A DNA stretch of 64,000 bases from Proteobacteria bacterium SG_bin9. GTDB taxonomy: Bacteria > Pseudomonadota > Alphaproteobacteria > Rhizobiales > Xanthobacteraceae. A program made the position numbers and the translations under genes. The DNA lies in assembly GCA_002083525.1 (NCBI GenBank), contig LWDM01000023.1, forward strand, positions 189,693 to 253,692, read 5' to 3'. Below, one piece after another: positions 25,838 through 34,063 of this stretch (position 1 is the stretch's first letter; the number at the start of each line of letters is the position of its first letter). Below the pieces are notes generated by a model. That model was given only the letters and a program-made list of their open reading frames with translations. It was not told where the DNA came from and searched no databases.

Positions 25838-27220
25838 ATGCCCACACGCGAGACAACCATCGACAACGTCCGCAGCTTGTTCGACAGCGACGGGTTCCTA
25901 GAAATGCTGCGTCCGCTTGTCGCTCTGCGCACGGAGAGCCAGGAAAAGAACCGTCACGATGAATTGCGGGCATTTCTGACCGACGGCATCGCGCCGCACC
26001 TTAAGGCGATGGGCTTTTCGATCGGGCTCCACCCGAACCCGGTAAACGCGCACGGCGACTTCATGATCGCCGAGCGGCACGAGAGCGACGACCGTCCCAC
26101 CATCCTGATCTACGGCCACGGCGATACCGTGCGTTGCGAGCCGGCGCAGTGGCGCAACAATCTCGATCCCCTTGCGGTGACCATCGACGGCGACCGCTGG
26201 TATGGCCGAGGCACCGCCGATAACAAGGGCCAGCACGCCATCAACATCGCAGCGCTTCGCACAGTGTTCGATGCGCGCGGCGGCCGCCTCGGGTTTAACG
26301 TTCGTCTGATTTTGGAGACCGGCGAGGAAGTCGGCTCGCCCGGCCTGCACGAGATATGCCGACAGCATAAGGACGCACTCGCCGCTGATGTGCTGATTGC
26401 ATCCGACGGGCCCCGCCTCACCGCGGACCGTCCAACCATCTTCCTTGGCTCGCGCGGCATGGTCCGCTTCGGCCTCTCGATCGATCTGCGCGACGGCGCC
26501 CATCACTCCGGAAACTGGGGCGGCCTCTTGCGCAATCCCGGCACGATCCTCGCGCACGCCATCGCCACGCTGGTCGATGCGCGTGGCACGATCCTGGTCG
26601 AAGGACTACGGCCACCGCCGATATCGCCGGCGGTGCGGCAAGCGTTAGCCGACATCAAGGTCGGCGGCGGTCCGGATGAGCCCGACATCGATTCCGATTG
26701 GGGCGAGCCGGGTCTCACCGCCGAAGAGCGCGTCTTCGGCTGGAATTCACTCGAGGTGCTGGCCTTCAAGACAGGCAACCCGGAGCGGCCGCTGAATGCA
26801 ATCCCCGGCAACGCGTCGGCGATGATGCAACTGCGCTACGTTGTCGGCACCGACGTCAGCAAGCTTGCGGGCATTCTTCGTGCGCACTTCGATCGTGCCG
26901 GCCTGCCGTGGGTCAAGGTCGAGTCGCAGATCTCCGAGACGATGGCCGCGACCCGGCTCGATCCGAACGATCCGTGGGTGACGTGGGCGAAGGCATCGAT
27001 TGCGAAGACCACAGGCGCCCCGCCCGCGATCCTGCCGAACCTTGGCGGTTCAATTCCGAACGACGCATTTGCCGATATCCTCGGCATGCCGACGATCTGG
27101 ATCCCGCACTCTTATCCCGGCTGTCTGCAGCACGGTCCGGACGAGCACCTTCTCGGCTCAGTGGTGCGAAATGGGCTCGGCATCATGGCCGGCCTCTTCT
27201 GGGATCTCGGCGAGAAATAA
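25838..27220 (+). CDS. M20-family metallopeptidase / amidohydrolase
   Basis: A 460-residue zinc hydrolase of the ArgE/DapE/CPG2/carnosinase group. Metal ligands are visible: His and Asp in ILIYGHGDTV, Asp in WYGRGTADNKGQH, the Glu pair in ETGEEVGSPG, an Asp near VLIASDGPR, and the C-terminal His in QHGPDEHLLG. A dimerisation domain sits in between (SRGMVRFGLSIDLRDGAHHSG). It cleaves the amide bond of an N-acyl amino acid or dipeptide; the substrate is not evident. It is cytoplasmic with no signal peptide and may be co-transcribed with the lrp-like gene. Confidence 0.88.
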   Translation: MPTRETTIDNVRSLFDSDGFLEMLRPLVALRTESQEKNRHDELRAFLTDGIAPHLKAMGFSIGLHPNPVNAHGDFMIAERHESDDRPTILIYGHGDTVRCEPAQWRNNLDPLAVTIDGDRWYGRGTADNKGQHAINIAALRTVFDARGGRLGFNVRLILETGEEVGSPGLHEICRQHKDALAADVLIASDGPRLTADRPTIFLGSRGMVRFGLSIDLRDGAHHSGNWGGLLRNPGTILAHAIATLVDARGTILVEGLRPPPISPAVRQALADIKVGGGPDEPDIDSDWGEPGLTAEERVFGWNSLEVLAFKTGNPERPLNAIPGNASAMMQLRYVVGTDVSKLAGILRAHFDRAGLPWVKVESQISETMAATRLDPNDPWVTWAKASIAKTTGAPPAILPNLGGSIPNDAFADILGMPTIWIPHSYPGCLQHGPDEHLLGSVVRNGLGIMAGLFWDLGEK

Positions 27221-27272
27221 GGGTCGTTCGCGCTCCCTCTACGGCCCCGCGCAAACCGGCCCAGAGCAATCC

Positions 27273-27620
27273 CTAGTGGCTGATCATCCACGGACGCGCG
27301 GTCGGGAATCCCTTGGCGCCGCTCTTCGTCTTGGTCATCAGCCGCGCAGGCTTCTTGCCCGAACAGCAGCCGCAGTTGGCGCCGTGCGCACGCGATTCCT
27401 TGTACTCACCGACAGTCTTGGGGGCATGGCGGCTGCGCTCGTTGGTGGCATGCGCGATCCGCGACTCCGCCGGCATGCACGAGAAGCGCGGCGCGGTGAG
27501 AATGACGCGCGGCGATTCCGCGCCGCAGTTCGTGCAATCGCACGGCAGATCGTATTCAGACATCGGCCGCATTTCGGTGAACGGGCCGCAGTCGTCGCAG
27601 AGATATTCGTAGACGGGCAT
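27273..27620 (-). CDS. fmdB: FmdB-type zinc-ribbon protein
   Basis: A 115-residue protein with an N-terminal FmdB/CxxC zinc ribbon: MPVYEYLCDDCG, then LPCDCTNCG. A second Cys group, NCGCC, is near residue 83. In Methylophilus, FmdB is proposed to regulate formamidase expression. Here it follows fmdA at 77 bp on the same strand, with a strong hairpin between, and is the last gene of the amide operon. The C-terminal part is basic and low-complexity. Confidence 0.85.
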   Translation of the reverse strand: MPVYEYLCDDCGPFTEMRPMSEYDLPCDCTNCGAESPRVILTAPRFSCMPAESRIAHATNERSRHAPKTVGEYKESRAHGANCGCCSGKKPARLMTKTKSGAKGFPTARPWMISH

Positions 27621-27646
27621 CGGTGCTCTCGCTCGATTGGAGTGAC

Positions 27647-27683
27647 CGATGCGGGGCGGTCTGCCGGGATCCGCCCCGCATCG
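27647..27683 (-). terminator. 13-bp perfect hairpin between fmdA and fmdB
   Basis: Arms CGATGCGGGGCGG and CCGCCCCGCATCG enclose an 11-base loop, 14 bp after the fmdA stop. There is no T-run, so it is more likely an mRNA 3'-end stabiliser or partial terminator lowering fmdB expression than a full stop. Confidence 0.6.
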
Positions 27684-27697
27684 CTATCGCCGCGGGA

Positions 27698-28927
27698 TTA
27701 TTTATCCTGCGACAAAGGCATCTGGATATCGCCCTTGATATGCTTCACCGGCCCTGCCGATGACGGCATCACGTCGAAGTCGAAGATCTCCGTCGGTAGC
27801 CATAGCGTGGCGCACGCATTCGGCACGTCGACGACGCCCGAGATATGGCCCTGGCACGGCGCGGTGCCGAGGATCGAGTACGCCTGCGCGCCGGAGTACC
27901 CGAACTTCTTCAGATACTCGATCGCGTTCAGGCAGGCCTGACGATAGGCGATGTGAACGTCGAGGTAATGCTGCTTGCCGGCCTCGTCGACCGAGATGCC
28001 CTCGAAGATCAGGTAGTCCTTGTAGTTCGGCGTGATCGGCGACGGCTTGAACACGGGGTTTTTGATACCATACTTGGCGACGCCGTCCTTGATGACGTCG
28101 ACCTTGAGATGCAGCCAGCCGGCCATCTCGATCGCGCCGCAGAAGGTGATTTCGCCGTCGCCCTGGCTGAAGTGCAGGTCGCCCATCGAAAGACCGGCGC
28201 CAGGCATGTAGACGGGGAAGTAGATCTTCGAGCCGCGCGACAGATCCTTGATGTCGCAATTGCCGCCGTGCTCGCGCGGCGGCACGGTGCGCGCACCTTC
28301 CGCCGCTGCCTTGGCTTTGCCATCACCTTTCATGCGGCCCATGTGCGCCGTCGGACCGAACGGCGGATTGGCGAGACCCGGCACACGCGTCGGGTTGGTC
28401 GCGATCAGCTCAGCCTCGCGCTTGTTCCACATCTCAAGCATCTTCGGATCGGGCAGACAGCCGATCAGGCCGGGATGGATCAGACCGGCGAAATTGACGC
28501 CGGGGATGTGACGCGACGATGTGTAGAGACCCTTGATGTCCCAGATCGACTTCTGCGCCAGTGGGAAGTGATCGGTGAGGAAACCGCCGCCGTTCTTCTT
28601 CGAGAAGAAGCCGTTGAAGCCCCACAGGCTCTCCTTGAGCGGACCGACATCGAGCAGATCGACGACGAGGAGATCGCCGGGCTCGGCGCCCTTGACGCCG
28701 ATCGGCCCCGAGAGGAAGTGCACGATCGACAGGTCGATGTCGCGCACGTCATCGGCGGAGTCGTTGTTCTTGATGAAACCGCCGGTCCAATCGTAGGTCT
28801 CGATGATGAAGTCATCGCCGGGGTTCACCCATGCGACCATCGGAATGTCGGGATGCCACCGGTTGTGGATCATGTCGTTTTCGTAGGCCGACTTCGTAAG
28901 GTCGACTTTGATTAGTGTGTCAGGCAT
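27698..28927 (-). CDS. fmdA: formamidase / acetamidase FmdA
   Basis: A 409-residue protein of the FmdA/AmdA family, matching the length of Methylophilus formamidase. Family blocks: KSAYENDMIHNRWHPDIPMV, GSKIYFPVYMPGAGLSMGDLHFSQGDGE, and GAEPGDLLVVDLLDVGPL. It hydrolyses formamide (and less well acetamide) to ammonia and the acid in the cytoplasm. It follows urtE by 60 bp and precedes fmdB, so uptake and hydrolysis are encoded together. This makes short amides, rather than urea alone, a likely substrate of the transporter; no urease gene is in the window. Confidence 0.95.
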   Translation of the reverse strand: MPDTLIKVDLTKSAYENDMIHNRWHPDIPMVAWVNPGDDFIIETYDWTGGFIKNNDSADDVRDIDLSIVHFLSGPIGVKGAEPGDLLVVDLLDVGPLKESLWGFNGFFSKKNGGGFLTDHFPLAQKSIWDIKGLYTSSRHIPGVNFAGLIHPGLIGCLPDPKMLEMWNKREAELIATNPTRVPGLANPPFGPTAHMGRMKGDGKAKAAAEGARTVPPREHGGNCDIKDLSRGSKIYFPVYMPGAGLSMGDLHFSQGDGEITFCGAIEMAGWLHLKVDVIKDGVAKYGIKNPVFKPSPITPNYKDYLIFEGISVDEAGKQHYLDVHIAYRQACLNAIEYLKKFGYSGAQAYSILGTAPCQGHISGVVDVPNACATLWLPTEIFDFDVMPSSAGPVKHIKGDIQMPLSQDK

Positions 28928-28987
28928 TTCGGGGCTCCCCTTGGCTACGCGTGAAGTACTTACTTGCGATAAACGACCCCGGCCGGA

Positions 28988-29677
28988 TCAAACGGATAGA
29001 AACTTGGAAATCTGCGCGGCATCCACGCTGGCGCGCGGATCGTCGCGAACGATCTCGCCGTTCTCAATGACGAGAACACGGTCGGCGACATCGAGCGCGA
29101 AGCTCAAAACTTGTTCGGACACGACAATGGAGAGACCGCGTTCGTCGCGAATGCGCCGCAGCGTGCGCGCCATCTCGCGAATGATCGACGGCTGAATGCC
29201 TTCGGTCGGTTCATCCAAGAGGAGCACCTTCGGTTTGGTCGCGAGCGCGCGCGCAATGGCGAGCTGCTGCTGTTGACCGCCGGAGAGATTGCCGCCGCGG
29301 CGGCCTTTCATCTCGAGCAGCACCGGGAAGAGTTCGTAGATATCGCCCGGCACTTCGCTCTCGTTATGGACGACGAGACCGGTCTCGATGTTCTCCTTCA
29401 CCGTCATGGTGGAGAAGATCATGCGGCCCTGCGGCACGTAAGCGAGCCCCTTGGCGACGCGCTCGTAGCTCTTCATCGTTGCGAGCTCGGCGCCGTCCAT
29501 CGTGACTGATCCGCTTTTGGTCGGCACGATGCCCATCAGGGACTTCATCAGCGTGGTCTTGCCCATGCCGTTGCGGCCCATGATCGCGACGATCTCGCCG
29601 GGCGCGACCGAGACGTTCAGGCCGTGGAGCACTTCGCTCTGCCCGTACGCCACATGAAGGTCTGAGATTGCCAGCAT
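28988..29677 (-). CDS. urtE: UrtE-like ABC transporter ATPase
   Basis: A 229-residue ATPase of the LivF type. Walker A is GRNGMGKTT, signature NLSGGQQQQLAIARAL, Walker B KVLLLDEPTEGIQPSI. The TEGIQPSII segment after Walker B is the usual UrtE form. It supplies one of the two ATPase subunits of the branched-chain-type urea/amide importer. It lies 15 bp after urtD. Confidence 0.93.
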   Translation of the reverse strand: MLAISDLHVAYGQSEVLHGLNVSVAPGEIVAIMGRNGMGKTTLMKSLMGIVPTKSGSVTMDGAELATMKSYERVAKGLAYVPQGRMIFSTMTVKENIETGLVVHNESEVPGDIYELFPVLLEMKGRRGGNLSGGQQQQLAIARALATKPKVLLLDEPTEGIQPSIIREMARTLRRIRDERGLSIVVSEQVLSFALDVADRVLVIENGEIVRDDPRASVDAAQISKFLSV

Positions 29678-29692
29678 CGCAGCGATCCTTTG

Positions 29693-30463
29693 TTAATGGC
29701 CGAGATAGACTTCGATGACCTTCGGGTCGTTCTTCACCTTTTCCATCGGGCCTTCCGACAGAATCTTGCCCTGGTGCAGAACGGTGACCTTGTGCGCGAT
29801 GTCCTCGACGAACTTCATGTCGTGCTCGATGACGAGCACCGAGCGATCCTTGATGATGCGGTTGAGCAGCTCGGCGGTCTTGACGCGTTCGCTGACGCTC
29901 ATGCCAGCCACCGGCTCGTCGAGCATCAGCAGGTCGGGGTCCTGAATCAGCAGCATGCCGATCTCGAGCCACTGCTTCTGGCCGTGACTGAGCAGGTCCG
30001 CCTGCATGCCGAGGCGATCTTTCAGGAAGATCATCTCCGCGACTTCTTCCACGCGCTCGCGCACGGCGGCGTCGCGCTGGAACGCCAGTGCGCCGAACAC
30101 GGTGCGGCCGCGCGGATAGGAGATTTCCAGATTCTCGAAGACCGTAAGGTCTTCGTAGATCGACGGCGTCTGGAATTTGCGGCCGACGCCCGCAGCGACG
30201 ATCTGGTTCTCCTTCAGCTTGGTCAGCTCCTTGCCGCGGAACTGAATCGAACCGGACGTGGCTTTGGTCTTGCCGCAGATCAGGTCCAGCACCGTGGTCT
30301 TGCCGGCGCCGTTCGGCCCGATGATCACCCGGATCTCGTTCTCGTCGATGTAGAAGGAGAGATCGTCGACCGCCTTGAAGCCGTCGAACGAGACGGACAA
30401 CGCTTCGACCGCGAGCAGGAATTCCTTGGGCTGGTGACCGATCAGCATCGTCGTTCTCCTCAC
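29693..30463 (-). CDS. urtD: UrtD-like ABC transporter ATPase
   Basis: A 256-residue LivG-type ATPase. Walker A is GPNGAGKTT, the signature is the UrtD-specific LSHGQKQWLEIGM, Walker B is PDLLMLDEPVAGMS, and the C-terminus KVIEVYLGH is characteristic of this subunit. It pairs with UrtE on the cytoplasmic face of the transporter. It overlaps urtC by four bases, so translation is coupled. Confidence 0.95.
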   Translation of the reverse strand: MRRTTMLIGHQPKEFLLAVEALSVSFDGFKAVDDLSFYIDENEIRVIIGPNGAGKTTVLDLICGKTKATSGSIQFRGKELTKLKENQIVAAGVGRKFQTPSIYEDLTVFENLEISYPRGRTVFGALAFQRDAAVRERVEEVAEMIFLKDRLGMQADLLSHGQKQWLEIGMLLIQDPDLLMLDEPVAGMSVSERVKTAELLNRIIKDRSVLVIEHDMKFVEDIAHKVTVLHQGKILSEGPMEKVKNDPKVIEVYLGH

Positions 30464-31611
30464 TCAGCCGGTGCGCCGTCGGCGATGGTGCCGCTCGACC
30501 AACCGCCCTTGCCTGCTTTGGACTTGCGCATTGCGATCAACCGGTCGATCCGCGGCTGGACGTGATCCTTCCAGATGCCGGCCAGGCCATTCGGGAAGAC
30601 GAGGACGACCGCGATGAAGAGGCCGCCGAGGCCGAACAACCAGAGCTGCGGGAATGATTCCGAGAACATGGTCTTGGCGAAGTTGACGACCAGCGCGCCG
30701 TAGACCGCGCCGAAGATCGACAGGCGGCCACCCACCGCGGTGTAGATCACCATCTCGATCGACGGCACGATGCCGACGAAGGACGGTGACATGAAACCGA
30801 CATTGAGTGTGAACATCGCACCGCCGATCGCCGCAAAAACGGCGGCGATGCAGAAGGCAAAGATCTTGAAGTTGGCGACGCTGTAGCCGGAGAAGCGGAC
30901 CCGGTCCTCCTTCTCGCGCATCGCGACAAGGATACGGCCGAGCTTCGAGTGCCGCACGAACTGCGCCACCATGATGCAGGCGAACAGCATCGAAACTTGG
31001 AAGAAGTAAAGCGCGACCTTGGCGTTGTCCGGACGGATGTCCCAGCCCTTCAGCGTGCGCAGATCGGTGATGCCGTTGATGCCGCCGGTGTAGCCCTGCT
31101 GGCCGACGATCAGGATGGTCATGATCGCGGCAATCGCCTGAGTGATGATGACGAAGTACACACCACCGACGCGGCGTTTGAACATCGCGGCACCGATGAT
31201 GAAGGCAAAGAACGCCGGAATAACCAGGATCGCGATGATCGTAAACGTGAGGCTGTTGAACGGCTGCCAGAAGAACGGCAGCGACGTGAGCTGATTCCAG
31301 TCCATGAAGTCCGGAATACCCGGTGTCGACTGGATCTTGGTGTTCTCGACGCTCGACGCTTCGAGCTTGAGATACATCGCCATGCAGTAGCCGCCGAGGC
31401 CGAAAAACACACCCTGCCCGAGGCTCAGAATGCCGCCGAAGCCCCAGCACAGCACGAGGCCGAGTGCGACGAAAGCGTAGGTCAAATACTTCGCGACGAG
31501 ATTGAGCCGGAACACATCGAGCGAGAGCGGCAGGATCACCATCAGGATCAACGCCAGCGCCAGTACGCCAATTAGTTCGGAACGTTTGAGGAAGCGCGGA
31601 TTGTCCGTCAT
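30460..31611 (-). CDS. urtC: UrtC-like ABC transporter permease
   Basis: A 383-residue LivM-type permease with about ten membrane helices (LALALILMVILPLSLDVF, VALGLVLCWGFGGILSLGQG, and others). The GGILSLGQGVFFGLGGY and YTGGINGIT segments are characteristic of UrtC. It forms the translocation path with UrtB. Spacing to urtB is 15 bp. Confidence 0.94.
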   Translation of the reverse strand: MTDNPRFLKRSELIGVLALALILMVILPLSLDVFRLNLVAKYLTYAFVALGLVLCWGFGGILSLGQGVFFGLGGYCMAMYLKLEASSVENTKIQSTPGIPDFMDWNQLTSLPFFWQPFNSLTFTIIAILVIPAFFAFIIGAAMFKRRVGGVYFVIITQAIAAIMTILIVGQQGYTGGINGITDLRTLKGWDIRPDNAKVALYFFQVSMLFACIMVAQFVRHSKLGRILVAMREKEDRVRFSGYSVANFKIFAFCIAAVFAAIGGAMFTLNVGFMSPSFVGIVPSIEMVIYTAVGGRLSIFGAVYGALVVNFAKTMFSESFPQLWLFGLGGLFIAVVLVFPNGLAGIWKDHVQPRIDRLIAMRKSKAGKGGWSSGTIADGAPAE

Positions 31612-31626
31612 GTTATTGAACCTTTC

Positions 31627-32553
31627 TCAGCGGCGGACCTTGATGGCGAACAGACCCTGCGGACGCAGCATCAGGATGATGACGATGGCGAGCAGCGTGA
31701 GCACCTTGGCCATCGAGCCCGACATGAAGAACTCCATGGTCGACTGGGCCTGCGAGATGGTGAAAGCCGAAGCGATGGTGCCGAGCAGGCTGGCCGCGCC
31801 GCCGAACACGACGACAAGGAACGTGTCGACGATGTAAAGCTGGCCTGAGGTCGGCCCCGTCGAACCGATCATTGTGAAGGCGCTGCCGGCGATGCCTGCG
31901 ATGCCGCAGCCGAGACCGAAGGTGTAGCGGTCGACCTTCTCGGTGTTGATGCCGGTGGCGCCGGCCATCACGCGATTCTGCACCACCGCACGCACCTGTT
32001 TGCCCCAGCGCGAGCGATACATGATGTAAGCGACTGCGAGCGTGATCAGCGCAGTGAGCGTCATCACGAAGATGCCGTTGATCGGAACTTCGATGGTATC
32101 GGTGATCTGCTTCGAGCCCAGCATCCACTGCGGCAGCTCGACGCCGACCTCGCGGGCGCCGATGAAGGAGCGATAGGCCTGCTGCAGGATCAGGCTGAGG
32201 CCCCAGGTTGCCAGCAACGTATCGAGCGGCCGCTTGTACAGATGCCGTATCAGCGCCCATTCGACCAGCATGCCCAGCGCGCCCGAGGCGCAGAACGCGA
32301 GCGCCATGGCAACGAAGAAGTAGCCGGGAAACAGCGACGGCAGATGACTCTGGAAGAATGTCGATGTGAGGTAGGTGGTGTAGGCACCGAGGATCATGAA
32401 CTCCCCGTGTGCCATGTTGATGACGCCCATTTGGCCGAAGATGATCGCAAGACCGAGCGCCATCAGTACGTACACGGAGAACAGGATCAGGCCAGCGAAG
32501 CCCTGCATGGCGAAGATCGCACCGAGATCGCCGAGCGAATAGTCACCGAACAT
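31627..32553 (-). CDS. urtB: UrtB-like ABC transporter permease (short form)
   Basis: A 308-residue LivH-type permease. MGVINMAHGEFMILGAY and TFGLGCGIAGIAGSAFTMIG are the usual family blocks. Many proteobacterial UrtB proteins carry a long N-terminal periplasmic extension; this one does not, and it resembles the short permease of amide systems. It lies 99 bp after urtA, with a strong hairpin in the gap. Confidence 0.92.
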   Translation of the reverse strand: MFGDYSLGDLGAIFAMQGFAGLILFSVYVLMALGLAIIFGQMGVINMAHGEFMILGAYTTYLTSTFFQSHLPSLFPGYFFVAMALAFCASGALGMLVEWALIRHLYKRPLDTLLATWGLSLILQQAYRSFIGAREVGVELPQWMLGSKQITDTIEVPINGIFVMTLTALITLAVAYIMYRSRWGKQVRAVVQNRVMAGATGINTEKVDRYTFGLGCGIAGIAGSAFTMIGSTGPTSGQLYIVDTFLVVVFGGAASLLGTIASAFTISQAQSTMEFFMSGSMAKVLTLLAIVIILMLRPQGLFAIKVRR

Positions 32554-32580
32554 TTGGAAGCCTCCGTGTGGGAGAGAGAA

Positions 32581-32608
32581 CCCGCCTCGCGGCGAACCGC
32601 GACGCGGG
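32581..32608 (-). terminator. intercistronic hairpin between urtA and urtB
   Basis: On the minus strand, a 12-bp stem with one mismatch closes a TTCG tetraloop (CCCGCGTCGCGG / CCGCGAGGCGGG). No T-run follows. Such hairpins after a binding-protein gene usually block 3' decay, so that the binding protein is made in excess over the permease. Confidence 0.6.
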
Positions 32609-32652
32609 GGCTGTGGGCAAGGACCCGTTGAGAAGCCCTCGCCAGGGAGCTG

Positions 32653-33912
32653 TTACTGATAGCCCTTGGGGAACGGATCGGGCTCGACAAGCTCGGCCGT
32701 TTCGAAGACGAGCTCGAACTGGCCATCGAGTTTGGCCTTGCCGACGCGGGTCTTCGACCAAAGGTGATGGTTCTTGTGGATGCGGACGTAACCTTCCGGC
32801 GCACCCTTGAACTCGATGCCTTCCGAGGCCGCCGCCACCTTGTCGACGTCGAACGAGCCGGCTTTCTCGACGGTCGCTTTCCAAAGCCATGGCCCGAGAT
32901 AGGCAGCCTGGGTCACGTCTCCGATGACCGTCTTTTCGCCCCACATCTTCTTGAATGCGGTGACGAAGGCCTTGTTGTTGTCGTTGCCGAGCGACTGGAA
33001 GTACTTCATGCAGGCATAGGCGTTGGCGATGTTCTCGCCGCCGATGCCGTCGATCTCGTCTTCGGTCACCGAAATCGTCAGTAGAGTCTGCTTCGATAGA
33101 TCGATACCGGCCGCCTTGAGCTGCTTGTAGAACGCGACGTTCGAACCGCCGACGATGATCGCGTAGATCACGTCCGGCTTGGCGAGCTTGATCTTGTTGA
33201 TCACCGAGTTGAACTGGGTGTGACCGAGCGGGAAGTATTCTTCGCCGAGCACCTTCTGCTTGAGATTGTTCTCGATGTGCTTGCGCGCGATCTTGTTCGA
33301 CGTGCGCGGCCAGATGTAGTCGGAGCCGAGCAGGTAGTAGGTCTTGGAGCCCTTCTCCTTCGTCACCCAGTCGAGGCCGGCGATGATCTGCTGCGTCGCT
33401 TCCTGGCCGGTGTAGATGACGTTCTTCGACTGCTCGAGGCCTTCATAGAAGGTCGGGTAGTAGAGCATGCCGTTATACTGTTCGAACACCGGCAGCACCG
33501 CCTTGCGCGACGCCGAGGTCCAGCAGCCCATCACGGACGCGCACTTGTCGTTGACGAGCAGCTTCTTCGCCTTCTCGGCGAAGGTCGGCCAGTCGCTGGC
33601 GCCGTCTTCCTGCACGAACTTGATCTTGCGGCCGAGCACGCCGCCCATGGCGTTGATCTGCTCGATCGCGAGTTTCTCGGCCTGCACGGAACCCGTTTCC
33701 GAGATCGCCATGGTTCCGGTAACAGAGTGCAGGATGCCGACCGTGACTTCCGTGTCAGTGACCGCGAGACCCGTTGTGTTCACAACCGACGTCGGCGGGC
33801 CTGCACCAAAAACAGGCGTCGGCAGCAAAGACAATGCAGGGAGTGCCGCCATTCCCATCAACAACTTGCGGCGATCTACAAAGCTCAGACCTCGATCTTG
33901 TGCGTCCGACAT
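32653..33912 (-). CDS. urtA: UrtA/FmdD-like substrate-binding protein
   Basis: A 419-residue type I periplasmic binding protein, started at 33912 after AAAGGGG. It has a Tat-like signal (FVDRRKLLMGMAALPALSLL). Mature sequence: TEVTVGILHSVTGTMAISE, FVQEDGASDWPTFAEKAKKL, GCWTSASRKAVLPVFEQYNG and YYPTFYEGLEQSKNVIYTGQ, the typical UrtA/AmiC-type ligand pocket. It binds urea or short-chain amides in the periplasm. First gene of the urt-fmd operon, divergent from the permease-kinase gene across about 150 bp. The formamidase context favours amides. Confidence 0.94.
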   Translation of the reverse strand: MSDAQDRGLSFVDRRKLLMGMAALPALSLLPTPVFGAGPPTSVVNTTGLAVTDTEVTVGILHSVTGTMAISETGSVQAEKLAIEQINAMGGVLGRKIKFVQEDGASDWPTFAEKAKKLLVNDKCASVMGCWTSASRKAVLPVFEQYNGMLYYPTFYEGLEQSKNVIYTGQEATQQIIAGLDWVTKEKGSKTYYLLGSDYIWPRTSNKIARKHIENNLKQKVLGEEYFPLGHTQFNSVINKIKLAKPDVIYAIIVGGSNVAFYKQLKAAGIDLSKQTLLTISVTEDEIDGIGGENIANAYACMKYFQSLGNDNNKAFVTAFKKMWGEKTVIGDVTQAAYLGPWLWKATVEKAGSFDVDKVAAASEGIEFKGAPEGYVRIHKNHHLWSKTRVGKAKLDGQFELVFETAELVEPDPFPKGYQ

Positions 33913-33956
33913 GACGGCCCCTTTCTCCGCTGTTTTTTCACCTTCCGCGGGAGAGG

Positions 33957-33973
33957 TTGGCCCGAATTGTGCA
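33957..33973 (+). promoter_or_regulatory. possible sigma-54 promoter
   Basis: TTGGCCCGAATTGTGCA has GG and GC 10 bases apart, as in -24/-12 promoters, with two mismatches to the consensus. It points toward the permease-kinase gene, 91 bp upstream of its start. Nitrogen control would make sense for an amide sensor, but the match is only moderate. Confidence 0.3.
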
Positions 33974-34024
33974 GCGCACAGATACGCAGGATTGCGTATA
34001 CTGCACCGCAAAATGACTACGTAG
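33968..34024. promoter_or_regulatory. cluster of palindromes between urtA and the permease-kinase gene
   Basis: Three symmetric elements follow each other: TGTGC-AGC-GCACA at 33968-33980, the perfect 7-bp inverted repeat ATACGCA-GGAT-TGCGTAT at 33982-33999, and CTACGTAG at 34017-34024. They lie in the centre of the divergent promoter and are good candidates for binding of the LuxR-type regulator encoded with the kinase. Confidence 0.5.
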
Positions 34025-34063
34025 GCTGCGTACGGGTCTACGCGAGTGACGAAGGAGCAAGGC

